Positions 54,801-62,067 of a stretch of 64,000 nucleotides of DNA are shown here, one piece after another; positions within the stretch are counted from its first letter, which is position 1; each line of letters starts with the position of its first letter. Both the position numbers and the translations under genes were made by a program. The stretch comes from Lachnospiraceae bacterium. GTDB lineage: Bacteria > Bacillota > Clostridia > Lachnospirales > Lachnospiraceae. The notes beneath the pieces were generated by a model that was not told the origin of the DNA, did no database searches, and saw only the letters and a program-made list of their open reading frames with translations. The stretch lies in the NCBI GenBank assembly GCA_902363675.1, contig CABJAV010000003.1, forward strand, positions 163,582 through 227,581, read 5' to 3'.

Positions 54801-55359
54801 CCCCATCCCTGTATATACATATTTCCTTTATTCCTGAGCCATTCATATCAGATGCTATTACACGTACATTGATTGTGTCTTTCATTGCATAATATGTATC
54901 CTTACTGAATACCAGATCATCTGTAATCATCTGTGTAATGACTGGGGCCTCTTCATCAATGCAGTAGGAAACTTTTTTCTTTGCAATATGATTTTTTTTA
55001 TCTATTGCATAAATATAGTATGTAGTATCATATTCCGGCACATCCTCAATTAAAATGCTAAATTTACCTTTCTTTGACACCTTTGCCAGATTTTCACTAT
55101 GAAGTATTGCCTCTTTGTTGCCTTCCATATCCTGTGTAAAATATACAACCCTCGACGACTTGTCAACACTTCCTGTTATTTTCAATTCTGTCTCTTCACC
55201 TGATAACCAGACAAGTTCCTTTGTATCTAATTTCAGCTTCACATGAACTTTTTTATTTTGTGTTCCGGCCAGAGCATCTGGCACAGGTAACACACCAATA
55301 AATAATATAAAGACCATTAATAATATTGCTATTTTTTCATACCCTTTTTTTCGTTTCAT
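51832..55359 (-). CDS. large Ig-like repeat membrane-anchored surface protein
   Basis: About 1175 residues with an N-terminal signal sequence (KIAILLMVFILFIGVLPVPDALA), at least seven Ig-like repeats of roughly 95-120 residues ending in DxTxP-type boundaries (RDTDAPV, IDKTNPEV, IDKTSPMI, VDQTKPEV, VDATKPAV) and one C-terminal membrane segment (about 1140-1163) with a basic tail. The frame opens 19 codons earlier, but the ATG at 55359 has AGGAG upstream and gives a sensible signal. The bulk is outside the cell. In position and topology it could take the place of EsaA/YueB, the long extracellular T7 component, though no sequence likeness is seen. Confidence 0.8.
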   Translation of the reverse strand: MKRKKGYEKIAILLMVFILFIGVLPVPDALAGTQNKKVHVKLKLDTKELVWLSGEETELKITGSVDKSSRVVYFTQDMEGNKEAILHSENLAKVSKKGKFSILIEDVPEYDTTYYIYAIDKKNHIAKKKVSYCIDEEAPVITQMITDDLVFSKDTYYAMKDTINVRVIASDMNGSGIKEICIYRDGELIEKKLADENGEASFEVPLDKKEESKNCIYASATDFVGNVTDEEWNSSLNNGEPIVYDGSTPHISFLSTTDEYHVGHKTYITGEAEFLLNVKTDVSDIKSVEVKVNGQNLKTDYHDKKFENLKEDEYFTGNMEQQYVISTLQFPETLDNKYEINITVTNIAGRKYQTTYYVYRDTDAPVLESVIIPKVAAEAGQVFYEKGEKYGYYTNKEVKAIVTMDDGGNGSGVKKITWYLVDENGKKHEEKTAKGKQAKIEIPSRFKGFIYVRAEDRLGNVSSCDYTASGIISENGNLHKQHCDIQLKTQKSTAMDKKGNALYRNNTNVDVVVKDSYSGIRKVEWSVQAPHDSNKNYEGVCEVSNEGVISDSDWEVANTQSNLVTELHGNLPVKNNSNDIVVTVKMTDRAGNISKKTINMSIDKTNPEVSVNFHDDSQKAIYKEKRVATVQVRERNFDEQDVKFSVKNTDHMMPVVSEWKEIVDEENPDNTLHIATLEFDQDGEYELEVNYKDLAGRKAEKSEVQKFTIDKTSPMIEIDMHSEKDNGFYYAKAPTATIRIAEKNFDANKVKVKGNVKGANNKKVKFPTVSGWKKQDDVYTATITFKQDGVYEFSINATDMAGNKSEAYKVGEFCVDQTKPEVKISGVTDNAAYKGTVKPTINISDVNLSSENVHLKLIGANRGEVNLDNLYEVSENKSGKVIRFSDFAKEKMVDDLYTLTVDGTDRAGNRIKKNLHFSVNRFGSVYSMEDSLKSISGTYVKKASDIVVTETNVDELDAQSIKVTLFQNGNPKDLMIDQDYTVTKSGGNGKWSQYQYTIDKKNFSEDGSYSVVISSMDKAGNTNENDDSNKGMEISFGVDATKPAVMPINVKQSETYSSSKLEAGISIIDNLLLKDVEILLNGKKVVYTKDGDNYVIAIPESNTKQKISVIAKDAAGNISKYDISDLLITSNAIVRWYNNKPVFWTSIGCGSIVIVLIGVLIGLLRRNVIHKGKNR

Positions 55360-55366
55360 AACACTC

Positions 55367-55735
55367 CTATATCCTTTCCTTCGTATGGATTTCCATATCA
55401 TCTTGTAATAATACAATTTCTAGTTCATTATTTTTTGCTGGCGGCTGCAATATCACCGTATTCTCATCGTTCAATAGTTCTGTTCCTGGTTCTGTTTCTA
55501 ATTCTTTTTCTGATTTTTTTCCTGATTGAAAAATTTCATAAGCGACCTTTTTACTTGCTTTTCCTATATTTGACCGAATTTCCCTGACTTGTCTTACTTC
55601 ATTTTTTCCGCTCAATTTTTCAATTAAATACCTGACTCGAAAGCGGAAAAACAAAATTACTGCAAGAAACAACATACTTCCAGCTAATGCAAAACAAACA
55701 TATGATATAATTTGAAAAATATCTTTATTATTCAT
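55367..55735 (-). CDS. small single-pass membrane protein with threonine motifs
   Basis: The 122 residues have one membrane segment near the N-terminus (about 8-31), a basic cytosolic stretch and an acidic tail with PGTELLNDE and ENTVILQPP, similar in pattern to the GT-LL repeats of FHA protein 2. It lies between the kinase gene and the Ig-repeat gene. A phosphorylated tether for FHA proteins at the membrane is a plausible but unproven role. Family not recognised; size and topology would also suit an EssA-like component. Confidence 0.7.
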   Translation of the reverse strand: MNNKDIFQIISYVCFALAGSMLFLAVILFFRFRVRYLIEKLSGKNEVRQVREIRSNIGKASKKVAYEIFQSGKKSEKELETEPGTELLNDENTVILQPPAKNNELEIVLLQDDMEIHTKERI

Positions 55736-55747
55736 ATATACATTCTC

Positions 55748-57427
55748 CTACTCCATATACGCTCTGACCACAACCTGTTCTACGGATGATACGCGCTTCA
55801 ATATATCCTGTTTTATTTCATCTGTTTTTTCCGTTGTTGTTACCTGATCTCGTGTTTGCTGCAATATTTCCCTCAAAAACTTTTGCAACTCACTTTTCTT
55901 TACCCCGTCAGCTCGAAATTTTCTTGCATAATTTTCTATCGAATATATGCAAATTTTATATACTTCAAGGTTTATCAGTTCATCTTCATTTTTTCCTATC
56001 AGCTTGTACAAATCATTTAGATTCTTATAATATGGTTTGTACATTCCCTTATCCGAGGCTTCTTCAACATTGATTGTAATATCTTTATTAAATTGTCCTA
56101 TTTGCTTATATACTTTTGCAACAATATAAGAAGAATTTTCCTTCTGTCCATATTCACACACATCTTCGAACCATTGCACCGAACTCTTCATTCTTGTGAT
56201 TTGATTATCCTGCTGATCTGTCTTGCCATAGTCATAAAAATACCAATACAATTTTCCGATTTCAAACGCAAGGTCTGCATAATCATGACTTTTACGTAAC
56301 TCCATCAAATTATTATTTATGCAACTTTTAAACTGTGCCTCTTCATCTAACGAAAATACCGCGTCCTCTTTATATGCATCAATTAATGAAAAATATGCTT
56401 TCGTATTTGTCGGCTTTATTTGTATCGCCTCCGTACAATATTCGATTTTTTCTTTCGAAGTGGCCGATTTTTCCGCCTGCAGTAACAATGATTCATAATC
56501 ATCATTACTAATTTTCATATGTATTCCCTGGCATATGACTCCTGCAATCACAAAAAAAACTGCTGCAAACACCGTTCCAAAAAAAATCTTAAGCTTTCTT
56601 TTTTGTCTGTTGCGATATACATCATCCTCTTCCTCATAATGGCTCAATGCATACAACAATTCCGCACATGAAGAATACCGATCCTCAGGATTAAGCTGTG
56701 TGCATTTTAATATGATACTCTCCAATCCCGCTGATAAATTTGGATTCCAATACCGGATAGGATATAATTCATAGGGTGGTTCACATGGATTTTTGCCAGT
56801 TATTAAATGATAAAGAGTAACACCAAGACAATATATATCCGTTCTGGCATCTGTCTGACCTTTCCCACCAAACTGCTCCGGTGCAGCATAGCCTTTTGTT
56901 CCCAGACTTACGGTATCTGAAATACTTTGTGTTTTGTATTCCCTTGCAATTCCAAAATCAATAAGTTTGATGTTTCCATTCGGCTGTAACATAATATTTG
57001 CGGGTTTCATATCGCGATATATAATAGGCGGGTCCTGCATATGCAAATACTCCAATACACTTGCCAGTTCCTGTGCCCATTCAATTACCGAAGCCTGTGG
57101 TTGCGCCCCATTTTTTTCGATTACTTTGCTGAGGGGTTCTCCCTCTATATAGTCCATCACAACATAAATAACATCTACCTTATCAATAATATCTACAATT
57201 CTTGGAAGGCATGGATGATCCAGTTTTTTCATCAGATTTGCTTCTGCAATAGCACTTTGTACAACAATATCATTATTTTTGTCATGACTTCGTTTTTTGA
57301 TTTCTTTTACAGCCCACTGTTTATTAAGATTCTTATCCATTGCCAGATAGACTTCTGACATTCCACCTTTGCCAATTAACTTCAGTATTTCATACTTTCC
57401 TTCTATAAGTGTTCCAATAACAGCCAC
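55748..57427 (-). CDS. membrane Ser/Thr protein kinase (PknB-type) with extracellular TPR-like region
   Basis: The 559 residues start at a GTG. Kinase domain about 11-270: glycine loop IGKGGMSEVYLA, Lys41 in AVKEIKK, catalytic loop YRDMKPANIM, DFG in IDFGIAR and GYAAPEQFGG. One membrane segment (about 284-304) is followed by ~250 residues outside with helical TPR-like repeats, not the PASTA domains of PrkC-type kinases. All catalytic residues are present. With the PP2C gene 7 bp upstream and two FHA genes downstream, it forms a complete phosphothreonine circuit around the secretion ATPase. Confidence 0.92.
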   Translation of the reverse strand: MAVIGTLIEGKYEILKLIGKGGMSEVYLAMDKNLNKQWAVKEIKKRSHDKNNDIVVQSAIAEANLMKKLDHPCLPRIVDIIDKVDVIYVVMDYIEGEPLSKVIEKNGAQPQASVIEWAQELASVLEYLHMQDPPIIYRDMKPANIMLQPNGNIKLIDFGIAREYKTQSISDTVSLGTKGYAAPEQFGGKGQTDARTDIYCLGVTLYHLITGKNPCEPPYELYPIRYWNPNLSAGLESIILKCTQLNPEDRYSSCAELLYALSHYEEEDDVYRNRQKRKLKIFFGTVFAAVFFVIAGVICQGIHMKISNDDYESLLLQAEKSATSKEKIEYCTEAIQIKPTNTKAYFSLIDAYKEDAVFSLDEEAQFKSCINNNLMELRKSHDYADLAFEIGKLYWYFYDYGKTDQQDNQITRMKSSVQWFEDVCEYGQKENSSYIVAKVYKQIGQFNKDITINVEEASDKGMYKPYYKNLNDLYKLIGKNEDELINLEVYKICIYSIENYARKFRADGVKKSELQKFLREILQQTRDQVTTTEKTDEIKQDILKRVSSVEQVVVRAYME

Positions 57428-57434
57428 TTTTCCT

Positions 57435-58211
57435 TCATGCCCCTTCCTCTGATTGTTGTACGTAAACTGCTGAAATATTATCTTTTTCGCCCTTTTCTAT
57501 ATTTTCTGAAATTAATCTGTGCAATATTTGTTTAATTTCCAACTCCGTTTTATTATTTTTAGGAAGATTATCCTTTAACTGTTCTGTATTCTGCTCACGC
57601 CAAAATCCATCTGTGCATACAAGAATGCCCTCTCCCTGCTGTATATATCCTTCATAGAAATCAGGATGAACATGATTTGATACCCCAACGCACTCCAACA
57701 ATATGTTTCTCCGAGGATCATGTATCGCCTGTGTTTCTGTCAGATTTCCTTTTTTTATCTCTCTTGCAATAACTGATTGATCCTCCGTTATTTGTCTGAC
57801 ATTATCTCCGATTATGTATGCACGTGAATCACCTACCTGTGCAACAATATATTGATTTTTGAACAGCAGAACTGCCGTCAATGTGCTCCCCGCCTGTTTC
57901 CCTTCTTTCTCACCATATCTCCATATTTTTTCATTTAAAGCCAAAATAAGCTGCCGCCACTCTTCCTTTACTTTATTTATCTCCTGATTACTAATTTTTC
58001 TAACAATTTCCGTCACAAAATTTTCTGCAAATGCCTGAACAACAGCCGCACTTGCAACTTCTCCTTTACTTAATCCCCCCATTCCATCACATACAACTAC
58101 GATAAGAACTTCTTCTCCATTCAACAACGCTTTCCGTATACACAAACTATCCTGATTAATTGATTTTGTACTCCCAATATCTGTGGCATATCCAGCTATA
58201 TATTTTTTCAT
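57435..58211 (-). CDS. PP2C-family protein phosphatase (PrpC/Stp-type)
   Basis: Metal-dependent Ser/Thr phosphatase, 258 residues, expected to reverse the kinase encoded next to it. PP2C motifs: GSTKSINQDS, VVVCDGMGG, AQVGDSRAYI, LVCTDGFW and EKGDNISAVYV, with all metal-binding Asp residues. The frame opens 20 codons earlier; the ATG at 58211 has AGGAG at ten bases and gives the normal PP2C start. First gene of the type VII operon, directly behind its promoter. Confidence 0.92.
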   Translation of the reverse strand: MKKYIAGYATDIGSTKSINQDSLCIRKALLNGEEVLIVVVCDGMGGLSKGEVASAAVVQAFAENFVTEIVRKISNQEINKVKEEWRQLILALNEKIWRYGEKEGKQAGSTLTAVLLFKNQYIVAQVGDSRAYIIGDNVRQITEDQSVIAREIKKGNLTETQAIHDPRRNILLECVGVSNHVHPDFYEGYIQQGEGILVCTDGFWREQNTEQLKDNLPKNNKTELEIKQILHRLISENIEKGEKDNISAVYVQQSEEGA

Positions 58212-58242
58212 AACACCTATACTCCTATTCATTCTGTTTTCA

Positions 58243-58271
58243 ACTATAGATGTTTTGCCTGATCGCGTCAA
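58243..58271 (-). promoter_or_regulatory. promoter of the type VII operon
   Basis: Minus strand TTGACG (58266-58271), 17 bp, TATAGT (58243-58248), with the start about 25 bp before the PP2C gene. No other promoter of this quality was seen until essC and GH25, so the ten genes 58.2-43.15 kb are probably one transcript of about 15 kb. Confidence 0.75.
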
Positions 58272-58338
58272 TTGTACATTAGTCCTATTTTTTTCAAAAT
58301 CTTTGCAATTTTAACGCTTTTAAAGGATTTTTTTGCAT

Positions 58339-58369
58339 AAAAAAAAACAGTAGATTTTTACATCTACTG
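58339..58369 (-). terminator. terminator closing the cassette region
   Basis: Minus strand CAGTAGAT, six-base loop, ATCTACTG and a run of nine T. It overlaps the stop of the fragment at 58364-58516 and isolates the secretion operon from the cassette array. Confidence 0.85.
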
Positions 58370-58516
58370 GCTCAATGCATCACTTAATATTTTTTCAACC
58401 ATATCCTCTAAACTAGAAAACACTTCATTTTCTCTCCCAGAAGGATTATCCAATTCAGCATATTTGCATTCTGCAGAATCGTCATCCTCCATCGGAATAT
58501 AAACAGCATGATAACC
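58364..58516 (-). pseudogene. C-terminal 50-residue remnant of an unknown gene
   Basis: In the frame next to the IS110 fragment the minus strand reads a protein-like end, GYHAVYIPMEDDDSAEC, then SGRENEVFSSLEDMVEKILS and a TAG followed at once by a terminator. Composition and the terminator indicate the true 3' end of a lost gene that was joined to IS110 sequence by deletion or insertion. Family not recognised. Confidence 0.45.
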
Positions 58517-58722
58517 GCCTCATACCCACACTGGATATCGTATTCATCGTTCAATCCAAGTTTCAATTTCAGATTTTCAATAAACATCAAAATATTTTTA
58601 TAATCCGGTGTTACCTTGATCGTTGCAAATATGCGATCATCCTCGCCAATTATTGATTCCATTGCGCATAATGTGTAATTTGTGGTATGGACATCCATGC
58701 CGATTTTTAGTATTCTTTTCAT
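58408..58722 (-). pseudogene. IS110-family transposase, N-terminal fragment
   Basis: The first ~70 of 104 residues match the start of IS110 transposases: MKRILKIGMDVHTTNYTLCA (first catalytic Asp), VTPDYKNILMFIENLK and IQCGYEA. After CGYEA the sequence departs from the family and runs out of frame into the remnant above. The C-terminal Ser-recombinase-like half is absent, so it cannot transpose. AAGGAG precedes the start. It marks past element activity or transfer at the edge of the cassette array. Confidence 0.8.
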
Positions 58723-58817
58723 ATAAGTGATCTCCTTTTGTATGCGGTAATCCCTGTTACCTTTGTTCTTATCAAACTCTAGTATACAGGTAAATCCACG
58801 TTGCTACAAATATGAGG

Positions 58818-58937
58818 TCACTTCATATTATCTATGAAAATATAATTTTTTTGCCACTCATTTTCATACCATATTTTATTATATTCAATTAGTCCATTTG
58901 TTGAAATTTCGCCAGAGTGTCTATTAGTTGCATGGAT
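58818..58937 (-). pseudogene. 40-residue C-terminal scrap of an unknown protein
   Basis: In the 58723-58943 gap one minus-strand frame reads HATNRHSGEISTNGLIEYNK and then IWYENEWQKNYIFIDNMK before a stop. It lacks a start and a ribosome site and looks like the end of a decayed toxin or immunity gene. Nothing else is seen in this gap apart from the IS110 leader. Confidence 0.35.
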
Positions 58938-58943
58938 TCTTAT

Positions 58944-59195
58944 TTAATTTATTATTTTGTACTGAAATTTTACTTTTTTATATAATTTCTCTAATGCCTC
59001 TTCCTCATTCTCAAACGTCCATTGTGCCTTCATTCCTCTTTCATTATTTTGATAAACCTTCCATAATTTTTCATTATTATCAAAACCATATCCTATAACA
59101 AAATCTGCATCTGTAATTTGATTTAATACTATTTTCCACATACCTATGTTATCTTTAAATGATAGTAAACTAGAAATTAATTCGTTTTTATCCAC
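58944..59195 (-). CDS. small immunity-type protein, unknown family
   Basis: The 83-residue soluble protein starts at GTG with AAGGAG eight bases upstream, so it is probably expressed. It contains FVIGYGFDNNEKLWKVYQNN and a Trp/Glu-rich end (WTFENEEEALEKLYKK). Size, composition and place in the toxin-tip array suggest an orphan immunity protein; its toxin is missing. I do not recognise the family. Confidence 0.55.
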   Translation of the reverse strand: MDKNELISSLLSFKDNIGMWKIVLNQITDADFVIGYGFDNNEKLWKVYQNNERGMKAQWTFENEEEALEKLYKKVKFQYKIIN

Positions 59196-59260
59196 ACTTA
59201 ATTCTCCTTTAATATTTCTATTTTCTTACTATAAAATACATCTCTTATAAATTTTCCTGA

Positions 59261-59674
59261 TTAATCTTCATACTCTTCAATTTTATAGGATAATAATCTC
59301 ACATCACTACTCAAGAACTTGTATATAATTTTCTCCAAATACCAAGACATATCTGTATACTTTCCCTTAATGGTCTTACGATTTATTGTTATGCTCAATA
59401 TAATTTGACTAGTATTAGCTGCCATTAAAGAAATCCCTTCAGTACCATTACAATAAAATAAATTTATACCTATCTGTTCTTTGCCAGCAATTTTTTTAGA
59501 AATAATATCATATAGCTCACTTTCAGATATCTCGTCACATTGCCAATCATACTCATCGTCATCACCAATTGGCAAATATTCGACCTTTCCTTGTGGATTA
59601 TAAATATACCATCCTATTTGTTGAAATATCTTTAAAACATCTGCTATACTTTCTGAATAATTGCTTCGCAACAA
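59261..59674 (-). CDS. 5'-truncated immunity-type protein
   Basis: The 137-residue frame opens only with TTG and has no ribosome site; a stop lies a few codons upstream. The protein is acidic (YLPIGDDDEYDWQCDEISES) and soluble. The abrupt start suggests that recombination removed the 5' end. Position among orphan cassettes supports an immunity gene remnant. Family unknown. Confidence 0.5.
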   Translation of the reverse strand: MLRSNYSESIADVLKIFQQIGWYIYNPQGKVEYLPIGDDDEYDWQCDEISESELYDIISKKIAGKEQIGINLFYCNGTEGISLMAANTSQIILSITINRKTIKGKYTDMSWYLEKIIYKFLSSDVRLLSYKIEEYED

Positions 59675-59741
59675 CCACGATGGTTAATTAATAGACGTGC
59701 AGGAGTTGTAGGTTGCTGGGAGTCCAAAAGTATAACCCTAA

Positions 59742-60014
59742 TTAAATAACACCTTTCTCTTGAGCATAACTATTAATTGCATCCAACAAGCTATTTTTAT
59801 AAATTGATAGTGAAAAGGGTATCTGTATACCACCTTCCCCATCATCATACTCAGGGAATATTATAAAATTATCCCTATCCATCTTCATAATAACATACTC
59901 ATTTCCTTCAAATTCACCTTTTCTTATCTCATATAAATTAATAAAATTTATAATGCTCTCATAATACTCTTTCGAATTTATTTCTGCTTGTAAAAATTTA
60001 TTTAATACGTCCAT
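59742..60014 (-). CDS. predicted immunity protein for the BECR-like toxin tip
   Basis: The 90-residue acidic protein (MDVLNKFLQAEINSKEYYES, MDRDNFIIFPEYDDGEGG) starts 20 bp after the toxin-tip stop with AAAGGG upstream. Toxin followed directly by a small acidic gene is the usual toxin-immunity order. Function is inferred from this order alone. Confidence 0.6.
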   Translation of the reverse strand: MDVLNKFLQAEINSKEYYESIINFINLYEIRKGEFEGNEYVIMKMDRDNFIIFPEYDDGEGGIQIPFSLSIYKNSLLDAINSYAQEKGVI

Positions 60015-60034
60015 ATATTTTCCCTTTCTATATA

Positions 60035-60943
60035 CTATTTTATTGGATATGCACTTAACATACCTCCATCACTTGAAATTACAATTTTCACCAAATTCTC
60101 GCCTTTAATTCCTACTATCTTTCCCGCATCAATTACAATTTCATAGCTTGCATTTCCTGCCTTAGTTAAACCATTATCTGATATTGAAACAATTTTACCA
60201 TTTGATAATGCATCTTTCAAAATACTTTCAGCCTCTGCTTTACTCGCTCCAATAAATTTTTGTCCATTTCCCCCTGTCGTTGATAAGTGTTTAGTTTTTA
60301 CATATGCATTATTGATATCAAAATTATCAAAAGTTTTTTTCCCTGCTGTAAATATATTATCTACAGAATCTAAACCACTCTCAACAGCTTTCCCGGCATC
60401 TTCCGCTGCATTCCCGGCTCCCTTGGCGACTCCCTCGGCTATGTCTGCCACATTATCGGCAGTCTTTCCTGTCTTGGCTACATTCTTAAGTTTATCCAGC
60501 CCCTTGTCTGCAAGTAGTGCTGTCACAACTTCCATTACTATATATCCGGACGAGTACGCAACTCCCTTTTCATCTGCTGTATCACATATTGACTACCCGA
60601 TGCCTCCAATGGTATTTACCGGATCTTTGAACAGTGGCTCGTACTTTTGTTTTATCTTTTCTACTTCCTGATCCAGCACCTCCGGAACATATCCCGACAC
60701 CGTCTGTGTACACTCACTATACACATACAGAATTCCCAAATCTGCTACAAGTGTCAAAAGCCTCTTAACGGTTCCTTCAATACTGTCCTCTACGCCTGTC
60801 AGAAAATTCTTGATTGCGTTTCCTACATCACTGAACTTATCCCCTATTGAGCTCCATTCACTGTTTATAATAATACTTTCACAGAACACACACACCCTTT
60901 CACAACATTCTATTGCTAAAAGTGCGTATATCAGTATATCCAA
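60035..60943 (-). pseudogene. orphan effector module with BECR-like RNase tip, interrupted by an amber stop
   Basis: One frame of 303 codons contains an in-frame TAG at 60593-60595. The stretch about 60350-60865 is a close copy of the stalk of the effector at 62068 (SEWSSIGDKFSDVGNAI, VEKIKQKYEPLFKDPVNTIGG, ADNVADIAEGVAKGAGNAAE in segments). The matching codon in the other copy is CAG, so the stop is a nonsense change. Upstream of about 60865 likeness ends: the 5' part is lost. The 3' tip (from LDSVDNIF) has the pattern YVKTKHLSTTGG, KIVSISDNGLTKAG, ISSDGGMLSAYPIK of BECR-fold RNase toxins. A restart Met after the stop could give a 166-residue piece. Confidence 0.7.
60350..60865 (-). repeat. 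stalk-coding direct repeat, copy A
   Basis: Close DNA copy of about 62400-62950, same orientation, offset about 2.08 kb. It covers the Ala/Gly-rich pretoxin linker and upstream stalk. Likeness stops sharply at CACTGT near 60863 on one side and at the tip on the other; copy B carries an extra AAKGAESAAEDAG-type insertion near the tip. Confidence 0.8.
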
Positions 60944-60951
60944 AATAAATA

Positions 60952-61287
60952 TTATCGAACTATATCTTTTGAAATTATTTCTCCATTTTCAAGATTAACC
61001 TTAAATCGCCTTCCATAAAAATCAATTGCTCTACAATTACCTTCTACTATATCAACTCCCACATACGGACTTCTAGCAGTTCCGCCAATAGCGACTGGTG
61101 CTGGTTTTATTCTCCAAAGCAATTGTAAATCTTGCGTATAACAAAACACATTATCATATCCGCCATCTTCATCAGTTTCAAACACGATAACTACTTTCCC
61201 TTCATATTCTGCAGCCTCAATAATTTTATTATCAAATTGCAATTCTTTTCCATCTAACAATATTTTATTATTTTGAATTTCTATCAT
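60952..61287 (-). CDS. predicted immunity protein for the TNT-like tip
   Basis: The 111-residue protein overlaps the TNT-like fragment by 4 bp (ATGA). Beta-rich and acidic: KVVIVFETDEDGGYDNVFCY, IDFYGRRFKVNLENGEI. Immunity factors usually follow TNT toxins directly in Firmicutes; function is inferred from that order. Family not recognised by sequence. Confidence 0.6.
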   Translation of the reverse strand: MIEIQNNKILLDGKELQFDNKIIEAAEYEGKVVIVFETDEDGGYDNVFCYTQDLQLLWRIKPAPVAIGGTARSPYVGVDIVEGNCRAIDFYGRRFKVNLENGEIISKDIVR

Positions 61288-61690
61288 TGTCCAATAATCC
61301 TTTCATTAGTAAATGTACCAACGTTTTTTCCATTTATTATTAAATCATACTGTTGTCCACCACCATCAAATCCAAATAGAGGATTAACTTCTCCAGTTCT
61401 CAATCGTGTTCCTGCTTCCAAATTAACATCACATATATATTTAGGTGTATTGGGCAATGCAAATTTATTCTGTATTTCCTGTGGCGTTAATCCAACAATA
61501 TCCTCTGCTTTCATAACCCAACCGCCTTGCATCCTTGAATTTACTTTATCGTAAACACGCACATATGTTGCATTTTCTGTTAATTGAATTTCTGTTACAC
61601 TCGTTCCTGGTTTATAGGGTGGCTCATATCCCATTGTGTCTTTAAATATCTTATTTACATCTTCTGCTGAAGATGTATTCAGACTGGTAG
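61284..61690 (-). CDS. orphan TNT-like (NAD+ glycohydrolase) toxin tip, 5'-truncated
   Basis: The coding signal runs from about 61690 (SLNTSSAEDVNKIFKDTMGY) although the only Met start is at 61634 and has no ribosome site. The tip shows NKFALPNTPKY and GEVNPLFGFDGGGQQYDLI, matching the RALP and FGxPGGGxQY segments of tuberculosis necrotizing toxin domains; the Gln of GGxQY is catalytic in TNT. The shared stalk is absent, so it is a silent cassette awaiting recombination, or a relic. Confidence 0.65.
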
Positions 61691-61732
61691 GGGAAGGGTG
61701 GTGGTGCGTCCTTATGTGGTGACATAATTTAA

Positions 61733-62062
61733 TTAATTTGATTTCAGTTTTTCATTCAAAATACTCAACGCAACTTTTAACCTTTGTTCTAATGTATCCA
61801 CAACCGCCTCCTCTTGTTCCATGGAGTATATAATATTCCCAAAATCCTCATGCCACATTAACTCATAGGTTCCTTCATTCGAATGTAATTTTATTATACT
61901 AAAAAATATATAATCGACCTTTTCTTCTGCTGACATCCCAAACTCCTTGCAAAAAATCTTTGCCAAATAATCACCACCATCCACGTAGTCCCAATTAATA
62001 AGCAAAAATTCCACTCTGTTATTGTTATCTACATTTATATGTTTTTTGTAAGTTACTTGCAT
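61733..62062 (-). CDS. predicted immunity protein for the effector at 62068
   Basis: The 109-residue acidic protein starts 5 bp after the toxin stop, with GGAG overlapping that stop. It contains INWDYVDGGDYLAKIFC and MWHEDFGNIIYSMEQEEAV. Family not recognised; role inferred from the tight toxin-immunity order. Confidence 0.6.
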   Translation of the reverse strand: MQVTYKKHINVDNNNRVEFLLINWDYVDGGDYLAKIFCKEFGMSAEEKVDYIFFSIIKLHSNEGTYELMWHEDFGNIIYSMEQEEAVVDTLEQRLKVALSILNEKLKSN

Positions 62063-62067
62063 ACTCT

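Noticed and set aside
58408..58722. Intact IS110 element
   Set aside because: Only the first ~70 residues of the transposase match; the C-terminal half is missing.
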